NCBI GenBank assembly: GCA_032622095.1
Contig: CP136061.1
Span: 61,007,627 to 61,071,626, forward strand
DNA: 64,000 bases
DNA from: Siphonodentalium dalli
Taxonomy: Eukaryota; Mollusca; Scaphopoda; Gadilida; Siphonodentaliidae
Direction: 5' to 3'
The notes beneath the pieces were generated by a model. The model did no database searches. It was given only the letters and a program-made list of their open reading frames with translations, and was not told the origin of the DNA. The position numbers were made by a program, and so were the translations under genes. Of the stretch, positions 27,601 to 40,300 are shown one piece after another (positions within the stretch are counted from its first letter, which is position 1; each line of letters begins with the position of its first letter).

Positions 27601-30600
27601 ACAAAAGGCAGAAAAGATCAAACTGGCAGATAGAAACATTCGTGGCTATTGTGCACGCTGAGGTGTTAGAAGACAAAGCCAAAACACTACCATGTTTAGA
27701 TTTAAATCACAGCAAATAACGAAGCCAAAATGCTATTCTAAAATATGATATATTTAAATTACAACTACATGTGTATCCGAGCGTTAAGATCGACACCAAT
27801 ACGTGTGTCACGCTTTATGCGTTAGGTCGCTCGAACGTTTCAGTGGTTTCGGTGGCAGATACTTTTGTTGCAGAAGATAGACGTTCTAATTCAGTGATTA
27901 CATTTTAAATATGCTATTTTATAAGAATCCCAGGTTACCTAGCAACGTCCCTGAAAACCCCGTCGTTGGTTTTGTTGTTTACTTTTCGATTCGTTAACCT
28001 TCAATAATACTTAGAATGCTTACCAACATCATGGGGAGGGTGACATAACATTACCCCAATGAGGCTCCAACAAATAGGACAACACCTTTCAAACACGTAT
28101 CATTAGTATTTGACGTTTTATTTTATACAGAAATCATCATCAATTTTGTCATGGCAAATCCACACCCCGGAAAGCCTTAGAAAACCCCTTGACTAATGTG
28201 CCGGCCTTGGCTAAACAAGACATATAACATATTCCGAGACATCAGTTTCCGATGCAGACTTTATGTCACAAATAATTCAATGTATTGATTTATCAAAGGA
28301 ATGTGTTAGAAATTAATTTCCTGTCTGTATACGTAAAATAAAACCTGGATATCATAACACGCCGCCATCCGGAAAAGTTATGGCAATGTGGTACATCGTA
28401 CTGATATATAACACAACTGTCTTACTTCTCCCTTTATCTGACCACGTCTATGTCAATTAGGTGACACACCAGAGCCTTGTCGATAATCCTAATTCAGAAG
28501 GAATAGAACGTGCTGGAAAATGCCAATACATACGCAGTGTATATTATAGAATGATATATAGTATCACTAGATCACGACGCCGCTGATATGAACAACATCC
28601 TTTCGAATAGTACACGTTTCATGTGACGGCTATCAACGACGCCCGTCCAAACGGTATGCATGGGAACTTGGTAGGTTCCATCTGGATGCGACATTTTAGT
28701 TTTCTAGTTGTTTGCCTCTCTTTTGACAGCAGAACAGGAGATGTACCTGTGGAACGAAATATACATGTAATCTTCGATATTAAATTTAGACCTGCGGCGA
28801 GATGGTGGTAGCCCGTGTATTATATATACATGCGCGTATTCACAAAATATAACTACGGACGTATTTTTCCCGTGTATTTACCCCCCCCCCCAGTAGAACA
28901 TGAATACACTTTTAAGCACTAACGTCATGCGGCACCACCGGAACACATACATTACATTTTGTTAGATCGGCAATCGGATGAGCGGTTTTTATGTCTGCTG
29001 TAGGGTCGTTGTTGCTGTTCGGGTCAGATTTGATGTTTGAACGGAGATTTATCGAAGAATAAATTATTCACTTCACCGCCAGCTATGTGGACCTTACATT
29101 AAATACCGGCAGCTACATTAAATACCGACAGCTATATGGACCTTGCATTAAATACCGGTAGCTATGTGGACCTTACATTAGATACCGGCAGCTATGTGAA
29201 CCTTAAATTAAAAACCGGCAGCTATGTGGACCTTACATTAAATACCGGCACTGTCCGTCACCTATGTGAACCTTACATTAAAAACCGGCAGGTATGTGGA
29301 CCTTACATTAAAAACCGGCAGCTATGTGGACCTTACATTAAAAACTGGTAGCTATGTGGACCTTACATTAAATACCGGCAATTATGTGGACCTTACATTA
29401 AATACCGGCAGCTATGTGGACATTACATAAAATACCGGCAGCTAGATGGACCTTACATTAAATACCGGCAGCTATGTGGACCTTACATTAAATACCGGCA
29501 GCTATGTGGACCTTACATTAAATACCGGCAGCTAGATGGACCTTACATTAAATACCGGCAGCTATGTGGACCTTACATTCGCGTGTACCGATCAAGCGGT
29601 AACGCCATGCAGCCATATTCATGAGGCAATAATTGTGTTTCGAACTGATACGAACGACTGATAGTAAAAAAAACGCTACATCAGAATAAAAGCGCATGGA
29701 TTGTCGAGACAAAATAGGGAGCGTGTTTTTCTTGTGTATATTTCGGATATAATAATAATGTGTAAAATACACAGGCTACCGGCAACTGCCACAGGAATTG
29801 TTGGTCTCCAACACTACACTAATATAGTTTTCAAATTCTCTGAATAGGATAAACAAATTGATAAGAATGTATGATCTTTCAAATTTCTGCACAACAGTGA
29901 GCCGTACGCTCTTTATCTTATGTTATGTTAAACATTTCAGAGGAACTCGGGGAGAACAAAATAGCAAAACTTGGACTACTATAGTACACATTGAAGATTT
30001 ACTATGCGGACCACCACTCATTACCATTGAAGTAAACATTCTTTATTCAAAAAGCTATTCAAAAAAATATCGTATCATCGAAACTATTCGGCAACGATGC
30101 AATAGACTGAATAAATGCAACCACGCCAGTGGATACGTGTACATACTACCCAGTAACCTGCACATAACATTTTATATGTGCTTTATTTCGTCTTACTTCC
30201 GAACCAACTTAAATTTCATTAATTTTTTTCCAAATTTGTTTAAGCCCTGATTATCTTGTGTTTTATTTGAAATGATGCCTCAGTTATAATCAGTCTTCGT
30301 AAATGTTTTCATCAGTTGAAAGAGCATTTTATCAATTACGATAATAGGTGCTCCCACCCGCATTGTTCATTCTGGTGTCTGTTTCATTTATATTAAAAAT
30401 GATTTACTTATCAATTATTAGGAATTACCATACATATGTCATCAATAACATTTCACTTATTTAAGTAAAATAGTAATGGGTGCCCTTTATTATTACATGC
30501 TGCATGGAAACATATTTTCTTTTCAGCATGCAATTTATATCACTTTCGGGAGTTTTTTCATATAACAAAATCCAAGCATGCGTATCATATATCTTTATCA

Positions 30601-31287
30601 ACCTATCCTGCTCAACATAACGCACCATCAACGTGGAGAGGTCCATTTAAATATAATATTAATACCTATCTGCCGTTTTACTGTATACCATGTTTTGTTA
30701 TACATGTATATATATGGATATCCAGCGGCAAAAATCCACAGAATCGTCACAACGATAAGCGATTTTAGAACACTGACTAATCACTAACTCTATGTTGGAT
30801 GTTGGTGCCACTCAACCACTACACACACTATAACTCCAACCTTAACACAAATTACATGAAACTTCTCATCTGACATTCTGTTTCATAATAACGTACACTT
30901 AAAGACAGATACTAATGACAAAATTGTAGTAAACATTTTCACTCGCAAAAACTATCGGTATCTTGAAGTGGTACAATTCTGGTTGGGTTGACTCAGGCTT
31001 AATGTACATATAATATACTTTGTGCTGAATTATCACAATCGTTTTAAATGGACAGGACCGAATTAGAACGTCTGTTTTTGGAGCAACACGGCATCTGCCA
31101 GCGAGGACACTGAAACCGGAAGAGGCAACACTACCATAAAATAACATGGGTCTGTGTAAAATAACATGGTAACTATTTTCAGTAGCGAGAAAATAATTGA
31201 TCGATAAACCATTATTGTGCACGATATAAACACGATATCATCAACATCTACAAGAAGACTTAACATGTACTAGCAGTAGTATAGTAA

Positions 31288-31325
<38 letters not shown>

Positions 31326-34300
31326 ATTGCAGCATTATTAGTAGTAATTGCAATAGTATCAGAGAGAGAGAGTAGTAGTGCAATAAAGAAGAGTAACTGC
31401 AGAAAAAAATGTACTACCTGTTCAATATCACGGGGTTCCGATAAAAGGCTGGAATGCCTAAGCGGATCTCACAATCTGGTGGAATCTTATGGAATTCTGC
31501 TTGGATGCCCCTTGGATGCCCCTTGGATGCCCCTGGGTTGTTTTTTTGCAGCTGTATAACACTCTTTAAACCTTTCTATACTAAATGTAGTCTCCCACCA
31601 TTTACAATTATATACATAAGAATGCCATATTATTCATTTTGAGTGGTGTTCATTAAATAATAAGCAGGCCACAGGAAGACGAAAAGATAATAGAAGTTCA
31701 GAAAAATTTATATTCATTTTAGGAAAATGTTTAGGTAATATCCTATGGTCGTTTGTTTAACTAATTACCTAAACATTTCCTAAGGGAACTAGTCGTCAAT
31801 GAGTATTTAATATAGAAAGGGTTAGCTGACAGCATCACAGGTTATTTCTGTCGGGATAATATTACAGTATCAATACCGAAATAGAACATGCGGACTTGCA
31901 AGAATAAAGGAAATGCTATCCATAGATGTTTCGCATTCACTGATGAATTTTCGTTTGTCTATTTGAGATAGAGTACCAGCTGATGTGAATTATTCTAAGT
32001 CTACACATTGTGAATAATACTCTAAGCATGATACAGGTAGAACATGCATATTTGTTTTCATAAGAACGATAAAACGATACAGTCCAAATATTCAAAACAG
32101 TAACCTTTAGAAAACTAATATATCATTTTGAAAGAATAAATCTGGTGCGAGAAATTAAACAGAATTGATCCATAAAAGGTAAATTATTGTTTTGAATATC
32201 TTTGAATGTAAGGTAAACGAAATCTCGAATATCAAAGTCCATACAAGATAAGACTATCATCATATTCATGGGATTGACTACACCGAATAACAAAAGAGGT
32301 TCCGAGTAGCAAGGGGCGATTCCGAGTAACAGGAACAGGAAGGAAGAAAGATATAAACACAATTTGATCGCGTTCTAGGCCCCGAAACCATACATATTAT
32401 ACATCATTCGAAATACATTCCTTCTGAAAATTAAGTGTGCTAATTGCAAAAGTATTGCAATTAGTAACGAATCGGCAATTAGCATATTCATCCAGAGAGG
32501 CGGAACAGATTCTCGTAGAAAAGCACAGAATGTTCGCAAATTACGCAATAACACTGTCAAATATACACAATTCTGATACATATTATAGGATGTATTCACT
32601 CGAAATAGTATCGACAAACTTTTACAAATGAGTTACTCTAAATATTCACTTGTTGCTTCGAACCATTTCCTGTTATTCGTCCGGTTCGTGTTACTCGGAA
32701 TAATGAATCCCTCACTCAGCACACATATTTGGTGTGACTGACAGACCTGCGTGTTCCAACGCTGTGATGTGATTGATTATACTTTTCCAGAAACAATATT
32801 CCGAAAATATGTACGACGCACCGTCGAGATAAATATTATTAGAACTTTTCTACGCGACCAGCCCTGGACAGTGAAACAACTGGCGATTTTTAAGGAACTA
32901 GAATTTCGAAGGTGCCTTAAGATCGGCAACGAACATTAAGTTTGATAAGAACCAAACCAACATAAAAAAAATTTAGCATGGAAAACAAACTGTTAACAGT
33001 GAAACACCACACACCACACACACATTTTACCTATAAGGTATCCGTCCTTTTTGATCCTTGGTAACATCTTATTCTTTTTTCGAGAAGTCTCGAATGGGTG
33101 TGTGTTACCATGGTTCTTAAAGCGTTCTTTGAAATCAGAATCGAGGTCTAATAAATCCCTGTAACGTGACGTTTCTGTAAACGAGAATAGGGTGCAAGAG
33201 TACAATAACGACGCCATAGTGGGGCAGTTGATTGGTGGTTTAGTTGGGTTTTTGTTGCTTTCGTGGCAATGACAATTCCGTGATGAAGCCAGTTATTATG
33301 GCTTTAATGAGAACTTAGAAGGCCATGTCGCTGAGAAATAACGTCACAGTACCCAAAGTTTTTCAGAGGAGAAGAGATTGTTTAGCCACAAGTATGATCA
33401 ATCGCCGATATTAATGAAAATTTTCGAATATAATGTGAAACCTCACAATAAAGCTATTTATTCAAACAGATGTATCTCCAACCATGGTCCATATACGGGC
33501 AAACTATGTGCAAGCTTTCCTTGTGTATATGACTCTAATCAATTCCTGTAATATATTGACAGTTAATGGCACCTCGAGGTGAGTTATTTTACCTATGTGA
33601 TATAAGGCTCACCGTTGTTTATTAGATAGATGAAGCTGAAATGTTGAATAATATAACATTGCCATGCATATGCAACCCAATACACTGCAAAGCTAAGTGG
33701 TATATAACTAGCAAGACTACAGGTCTACATGCACATGGAGAGGTGATTACAGCTGGCATATACAGAGATTGTGTTTTCACACGTGGGGTTGAGGCAGTGT
33801 TCACTAAAGGTATAAGGTTGGTAAACTCACAATGGATGAGGTATATAACATTAATGAATATTTGTTTGACCGATTGCCTTGAAGTATTTTCGGTTTGTGT
33901 TAGTTGTTGATGAATTCTTCCATAATTCTGCTTCAATGTTAATTCAAGAGCTTATGCCAACATAATGTATATTCTGGGAACGAGCAAAAAAGACAATGAC
34001 ATTTGGCAACTATATTAGTACATTCGTTATATGCATATCGGCCATGTTGATATAGTTTATTGATTATATGATTAATGTTTGGAAGCACAAATAGAGTTAT
34101 GTTACATGTTTTGACTCTTGTTTACACACAATTACTATACAATCGCCAAAAACTCACGGTACAAGCGGGTACACGGACCAATACAATTTAAGAGTATAAC
34201 CATGTATAAGAGCAACGCAGGTTCTTAGTTTACAAAGTTTTGGTAAATCCATTAGCGCAAATATAGCCAAACGCCTGGAAACTGTATTCGAAATTCTGTG

Positions 34301-37300
34301 TATAAAATTTGCATGTGGTCATGGTAGGGTATATGCATATAAGCTGTGTGTCTATTGGCGTCTTGTAAGTTTGGTTTGTGATCCATACATGAAGCAGGGT
34401 AGGCACACCAAACTATAACAGATATTTAAACACTAAATTAATTATATTGCTGTAGTTAAGGTATAATTAACAGTCTACCAACGACTAACAACGTTGTCGA
34501 GACATAGGAGAGATTCAGCATGTAGTTTGTAGGATAAATGAAAGCATAACATGCCGACAGTGAATAGAAAGCAAATAAATATTTGCAAACTGAGAACTTT
34601 CCGTTAGACCGAATTCAACACATTGGTAGTATAATGTGATTGCAGAATGGATAAATCTGTATTTAGTGAACAACTGGTTCATGACCAGTTAAAGCTAAAT
34701 CTAACATATCTCACAATCAGAATTAACCATGTATATGATCGAAAAATGGCAATGTAATGCATGCAACTACAATTTACATGCGAAATATCTCTTTAGACAT
34801 ATAATCGGCGGACTGTAATTACTATCAGCCACTAGTGGTGTGGGTGGTATGCTGGCATATGAAATCATCACAGTTTATATATATCTTACCGTCATATGGT
34901 CAACTCCCTGCAATGGAAACTGGTTTATCAAAGAATCAAGCATAATTTTAAGAATTAACCCTCTCTATACTAAAGTATCATTAGCAGGTAGTTATCCCAT
35001 AGGAAATGTTCAGATAATAAATTCGACAAAAGTTTGTTGAAATTATTATCTAAACATTCCCCTCAATACATATGACAACTGTATCTTTTTATTTGTCTGC
35101 TTATATTACCTGTAAATCCCTGAAAAACAGTAATGTGCCATTCCAGTGTATACTTACGTAGCTGAACGGGAGAATCCATTTAGTATAGAAAGGGTTAAAC
35201 TGACATCTATTGAGCCATATCGAAATTAAATATCAAGATTTGTCATATTGAGCTGCTTCATTTCCATGCGAATGCATAGCGAACATGTGAATACCTTTAA
35301 TTTCGCTAAATGTGAAAAAAACCACATTACCACAGGAATATGATTAAGATAGTTTGTAGTGATAAATAGATAGAACGACAGAAGTGTGTGAACTGGTTAA
35401 TGTCATTGCACGAGTTTGTTGTGGTCCAATGTCGTTAACTGTGTTGTTCTGTGTTTATTGCACACTATGACGTTTAGCTTGTAAAATACTAAACGTGTGA
35501 TTAATGTAGACTATACCCCATAATTTATTGAAGAAATGTTATGTTATAGTTGACGTTTAGCTTGTGCTTAATGTAGACTATATACCCCATAATTTATTGA
35601 AGAAATGTTATGTTAAAGTTGACGTCGCCAATGAATTACGTTGTTGACGTAATAGGTTTGTATTATTCAAGAATACACAATTTTTTATGAACGTTTTGAA
35701 ATCTTCTATATTTTGCTTTATTTCGCAAAAATAAGCCCTTGGTGTGCAATACACCATTGTATTATGCCTTTATAGGTAACTAATATAGTGGTACCAATCT
35801 TCTGTGTTGTCTGTTTTATTCGTCTAAAAACGTATTTGTGCCCTTGAAATCGCCGGGGTTTTACAAATATTATGTTGTTGGAATTGTCACCCGTAAGAGA
35901 TATACCATATTTCAGTATACATAATTTGCATACTTTGTTATTGACTTTTACCTTGAGAGTTCCGGTTATTAATGCATGCAATAGTGATTATACATCAAGA
36001 AACAAGCATGGTGCATTGTGTGCTATAAGAAAAGGGATCATAATTACCTGGTTCAGAATCCAAGTGAGCACGCATTTTATGTGGTTTGATTGAGGCATGA
36101 TTCCTGAAACAAGTAAAATACATAGATATCAACTACGTGTATCATGTCAGTGAGTCAAACACAAAACGTTTACTCGCTACATATATCGGGGGAGGTACAA
36201 GATGTTTCAGACTGACCTGTCGTTTTCCCTTCTTTTCAAACGCAGGTACACACAACACTTTCATACTTGAGTACAGTTGACCTAGGTCTACGCTCGCTAA
36301 CGAATTCACGAAGAGCAGTTGAAATACAGCAAATATCATCGAGAAAACAAAAACAAGTATCCCAGTTCAATCTGACTCAACCAACTTAATTATATTGGGG
36401 TTTTCTGAGGTTGTTGGTTTCATTACGACTGAGGGGGGATTTGATATGTGATAACAGACAACAGACAACATTCGAAAATAAATTTGAACTTGATTTCAGT
36501 CTTATACAACACCAATTTTGTTATTCATCGTCTTCCATCAACAGTTATGCTGGCTTGGTGATGATTAGTTTAACGCCCCTCTTACGTTACATTGATATGG
36601 TCAGGTTAGTATCAATTAGGTACAGGTGGGACAGGAACCAGTCTATCGCGCCAAAAGCGGCAATAGCTATCTTGAATTGTACATCACGGATGTGAATTTT
36701 CATTTCTACAATATATTTTCATCTCAAAGTGGATAGAAATGCAAAGTGAATGAACAAGAACGATATTTTGTCTGTATTGGCACGTGCTCAATGTATCTTG
36801 TTTAATTAATTATTTCAAGTCCAAAAGCTGCAAAAGATTCCATTTTAGTAATCGGACCATATCAGCACTAACCAACAGCATATACGCCACAAGTGAACTG
36901 AGCACAAGGTGACAGATATTCACGATCAAGCTATGGGTCAAAATATATATTTCCAAACAAAAAATAGCACCCGTAGACAGTTCCATTCAACATATAAAAT
37001 AATAATGGAGTATACTGCATTCATGCGCTGGACTAAATGTCCAACCGTTGATGCCCAAAACAGCAGTAGGAGCACGCACCACCGGTACGAAACCCACTAC
37101 GTTGCGATTTAAGGAGGAGCTCCATTCGTGAATTTCATCTTCAAACAAACAATTTGAAGGGAAAAAATCATTGCCCTTTATAAGCAATGTATGCTATAGT
37201 ATTATAACAACACGTGTTTACCTCACAACATAAGAGATATGTTCGAATAATAATATAGACAGTTTGACACACAGTGCATTGTCAAGACTATGAACTCAAC

Positions 37301-40300
37301 TAGGGTATGCGCTCAGTCTACCATCTGAAATCATGACTATCTGTGAGAAAATAAATAAAACATTTTTCATTGCATATTTTAGTTTTTTTTTGGCATCCAT
37401 TTGCAGATTTTGCTATTTGCTATTTTTTATCGGGTTAAGGACCAAAATAACATAAAACAACAGTAATATTATTCAACCACGTTTTCAATAATATGGCAGA
37501 CAAATACTCATTACTGATTCATCTTTTCAGACATTATGTAGTTTTATCCAAAAAAAAAATTTCTGCAAATGCATTGCTGCCAAAAATAATAAAATATGCA
37601 ATGAAAAAGGTATTTTGAAAATACTTCCTGTCAAACTGTCTATCGACCTGCATGAAAGCATTGTTGTTTTTTTAAACCACTTTTTTTCATAATTCAAACA
37701 TATCTTTCATATTGTGAGGGTAAATAGTTGTTATAATACTATAGCATACATTGGTTATAAGGTATAATGATTTTTTTCCCCTTCAAATTGATAGTTTGAA
37801 GTTGAGATTTTTTTAGAAAATTCACGAATAGGGCGCCTTCTTAAGGTTTGCTTATCCACAAACCACTCACGGTGGTAGTTAAAACACTAACGGTGGTAGT
37901 TAAAACACTCACGGTGGTAGTTAAAACACTCACGGTGGTAGTTAAAACACTCACGGTGGTAGTTTAAATCCTTTCCCGTGGTACAGATCCCTAGCGTGTT
38001 GCGGCAGCACCAGCGATTTCAATTTCTGGATTTCTCGATTAATATCAAATCTGTGAACAAATAAAAATAGCATTGATGTAAAATGCGTCGACTCTTTAAG
38101 GCTAGATACTGTTGCTGTTTATGAAAGTAGTCACATGGGATGATTTTTGCTCAATCCGTATACTTGTTTAGGTATGATTTCTTTTTGTCGATTAAAACAA
38201 TTTACTATGGCAATAATAAAACGTGTCATCTGGATTGTATTTGACAGCTAGACGACATCGTGATTATCGTGATTTAAAAGTCATAGTGTCATGGCTTACA
38301 TCACTGAACAAGCAGATATATGCTCACATTGTGACCGATTGAAAGGCATCTGCGAGCCATCTGAATCCAGCCCATCTAAGATGTTGGCACGGTATACGAG
38401 ATTCTGATATCATTTAAGACGGCGCGGAGGTGACACATTCTTTACCCTGGCAGAAATCTCAGTTCATCAAGCTATGATCTCAAACAATTCGATGCCACAA
38501 ATCAGCACATGGCTCCTTCAATCCCCAAGATTGTGTATACATAATTTGGTAAGAGATATCTCAAAACATAACGACGCGGAAGATATTGTTTGTTTCTAAT
38601 ATATATATATATATTCCACTTGAACCCTTTTATCTATGCTTACCGCTCTTCCATGCTTATTCGTTTCCCACCAAGGATGAGTTCAAGAGACCCATGTCCA
38701 CACTCCCTTCTCCTCTGCAAACTACGTGATCTCTCAAGGTAGTCGAGTTCGGATTCTATCCGTTGCTTCTGACTCATCCTGCCGAGGGAAATAATTCAAA
38801 AGTCGTAAGTCGGGATTTTTTTTACCCTGTGCCAATGCATTCTCGCATATATAAGAGAATGCATTGGCCTAACAATTTTTTACAATTTTAATAATTTTTT
38901 CTTGTATTCTTTAACAATTTTATAATTTCACCCATACAGAGCCCAAGACAAACATGAGCAGACGACACTCTTCTATATGCTTCTATATATGTGTGGGGCT
39001 CCCTGAAGGGTAATGGATGTTTTTTATTTTATGTCCTAAAAATTGTAAGAAACATTTATTTAAAAATAATGATAAAAAATTGTTAGGCCAATGCATTCTC
39101 TTATATATGCAGGGCGACCTATGGTCGACTCGCATATATAAGAGAATGCATTGGCACAGGGTAAACAAAATCCCGACTTACGACTAGATTTGATATGGCG
39201 GGTCACATATGTTTATTACCCATTTTAACAGTGGAAGCAGAGCACCAAACACTTCACAAAACTGACAGAAACCAACTGATAAGTTTGCACGTTGTTTTTT
39301 GGCAGGCATGACGTCATAGAAAACTTATGGTGCCAGAATATTCACAGCAACATGAATATACAATGCGTCTTTCCTAAAGCTAACAACACGAGAAGTAAAA
39401 CTGGTGTAGCTCCAAATGTAGCGTTAGTAACATTTGCATTCAGATATCTTAAAGACACGGTTGGCCTTGGCGGTGGGTATCCTGTGAAAATATCTCCACT
39501 CGTCAAAAATCGCCACAAACAGAAAGAACATAACAATGTAGATAGACTTTGTCCGTATACAAATAAGAAATATCGCATAAACAGTATGTTATGGTCATAT
39601 GTCTGACCATTGTTATGTAAACAAAAGCATAAAAAGTTACTTTTATGGTGTTTGTTTATATTATGATGGTAAACATAAAGAGCGTTCTTTGTTGGTGAAT
39701 ACCTGATTTGGAACTAATAAAGAGCGTTTATCCATTTGTGTGTGATTAGCCAGTAGCATTGTGCTGTCTTCTGTAACACAACCAGGCTCTTGCTTAGGTA
39801 AAATATAGTAGGTCTTTATGATAACATGCTGTTTACGCGATGGTCATTGTATATATGAACGGAACTGTATGCGTTTTAATGTTTTTCTGTTTACGGTGTT
39901 TGGAACAAATATGAATATTTTTGACAATTAAGGCCGCACGTGCCTTTAATGGTGGATTCTTGGAACATACACGTAAGTGCATGCTATTTACAGGAAAATT
40001 TAGGTAGCATCGCTACATGTGATTATACAGTTTTTACTTCTCACACAGTTTGCTGTGGAAAAGATGCATTTAATAGGCATTTTTTGCTTTCGTTTTCTTG
40101 CACACATTATATCGAAATGCCTGCAAAAAAGGCCAAGAAAATTAGCGAGTGTGTAAACTTACCCTTACTTACAACCCAATATCTGATTTTGTGCGCACGT
40201 ACCGTCAGATAAATTCCAAAAATGAAAATGTATCTTTATTCCGGAGAACTCCATGAGAAATGTTTTGTTGAGAAATCCACATTTAATTACATCAAAACTT

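Noticed and set aside
27483-27719. 78-codon plus-strand frame
   Set aside because: It begins at a TTG, has no supporting signals and no recognised similarity.
36231-36286. Cryptic minus-strand exon with CGACAG|GTCAGT donor
   Set aside because: It could follow exon 8 in phase but ends in phase 0, whereas exon 9 needs phase 2.
39342-39606. Matching open frames at 39.3-39.6 kb and 50.7-51.1 kb on both strands
   Set aside because: They are the same because both lie in family C MITE copies. The frames cross the element ends into unrelated flanks.
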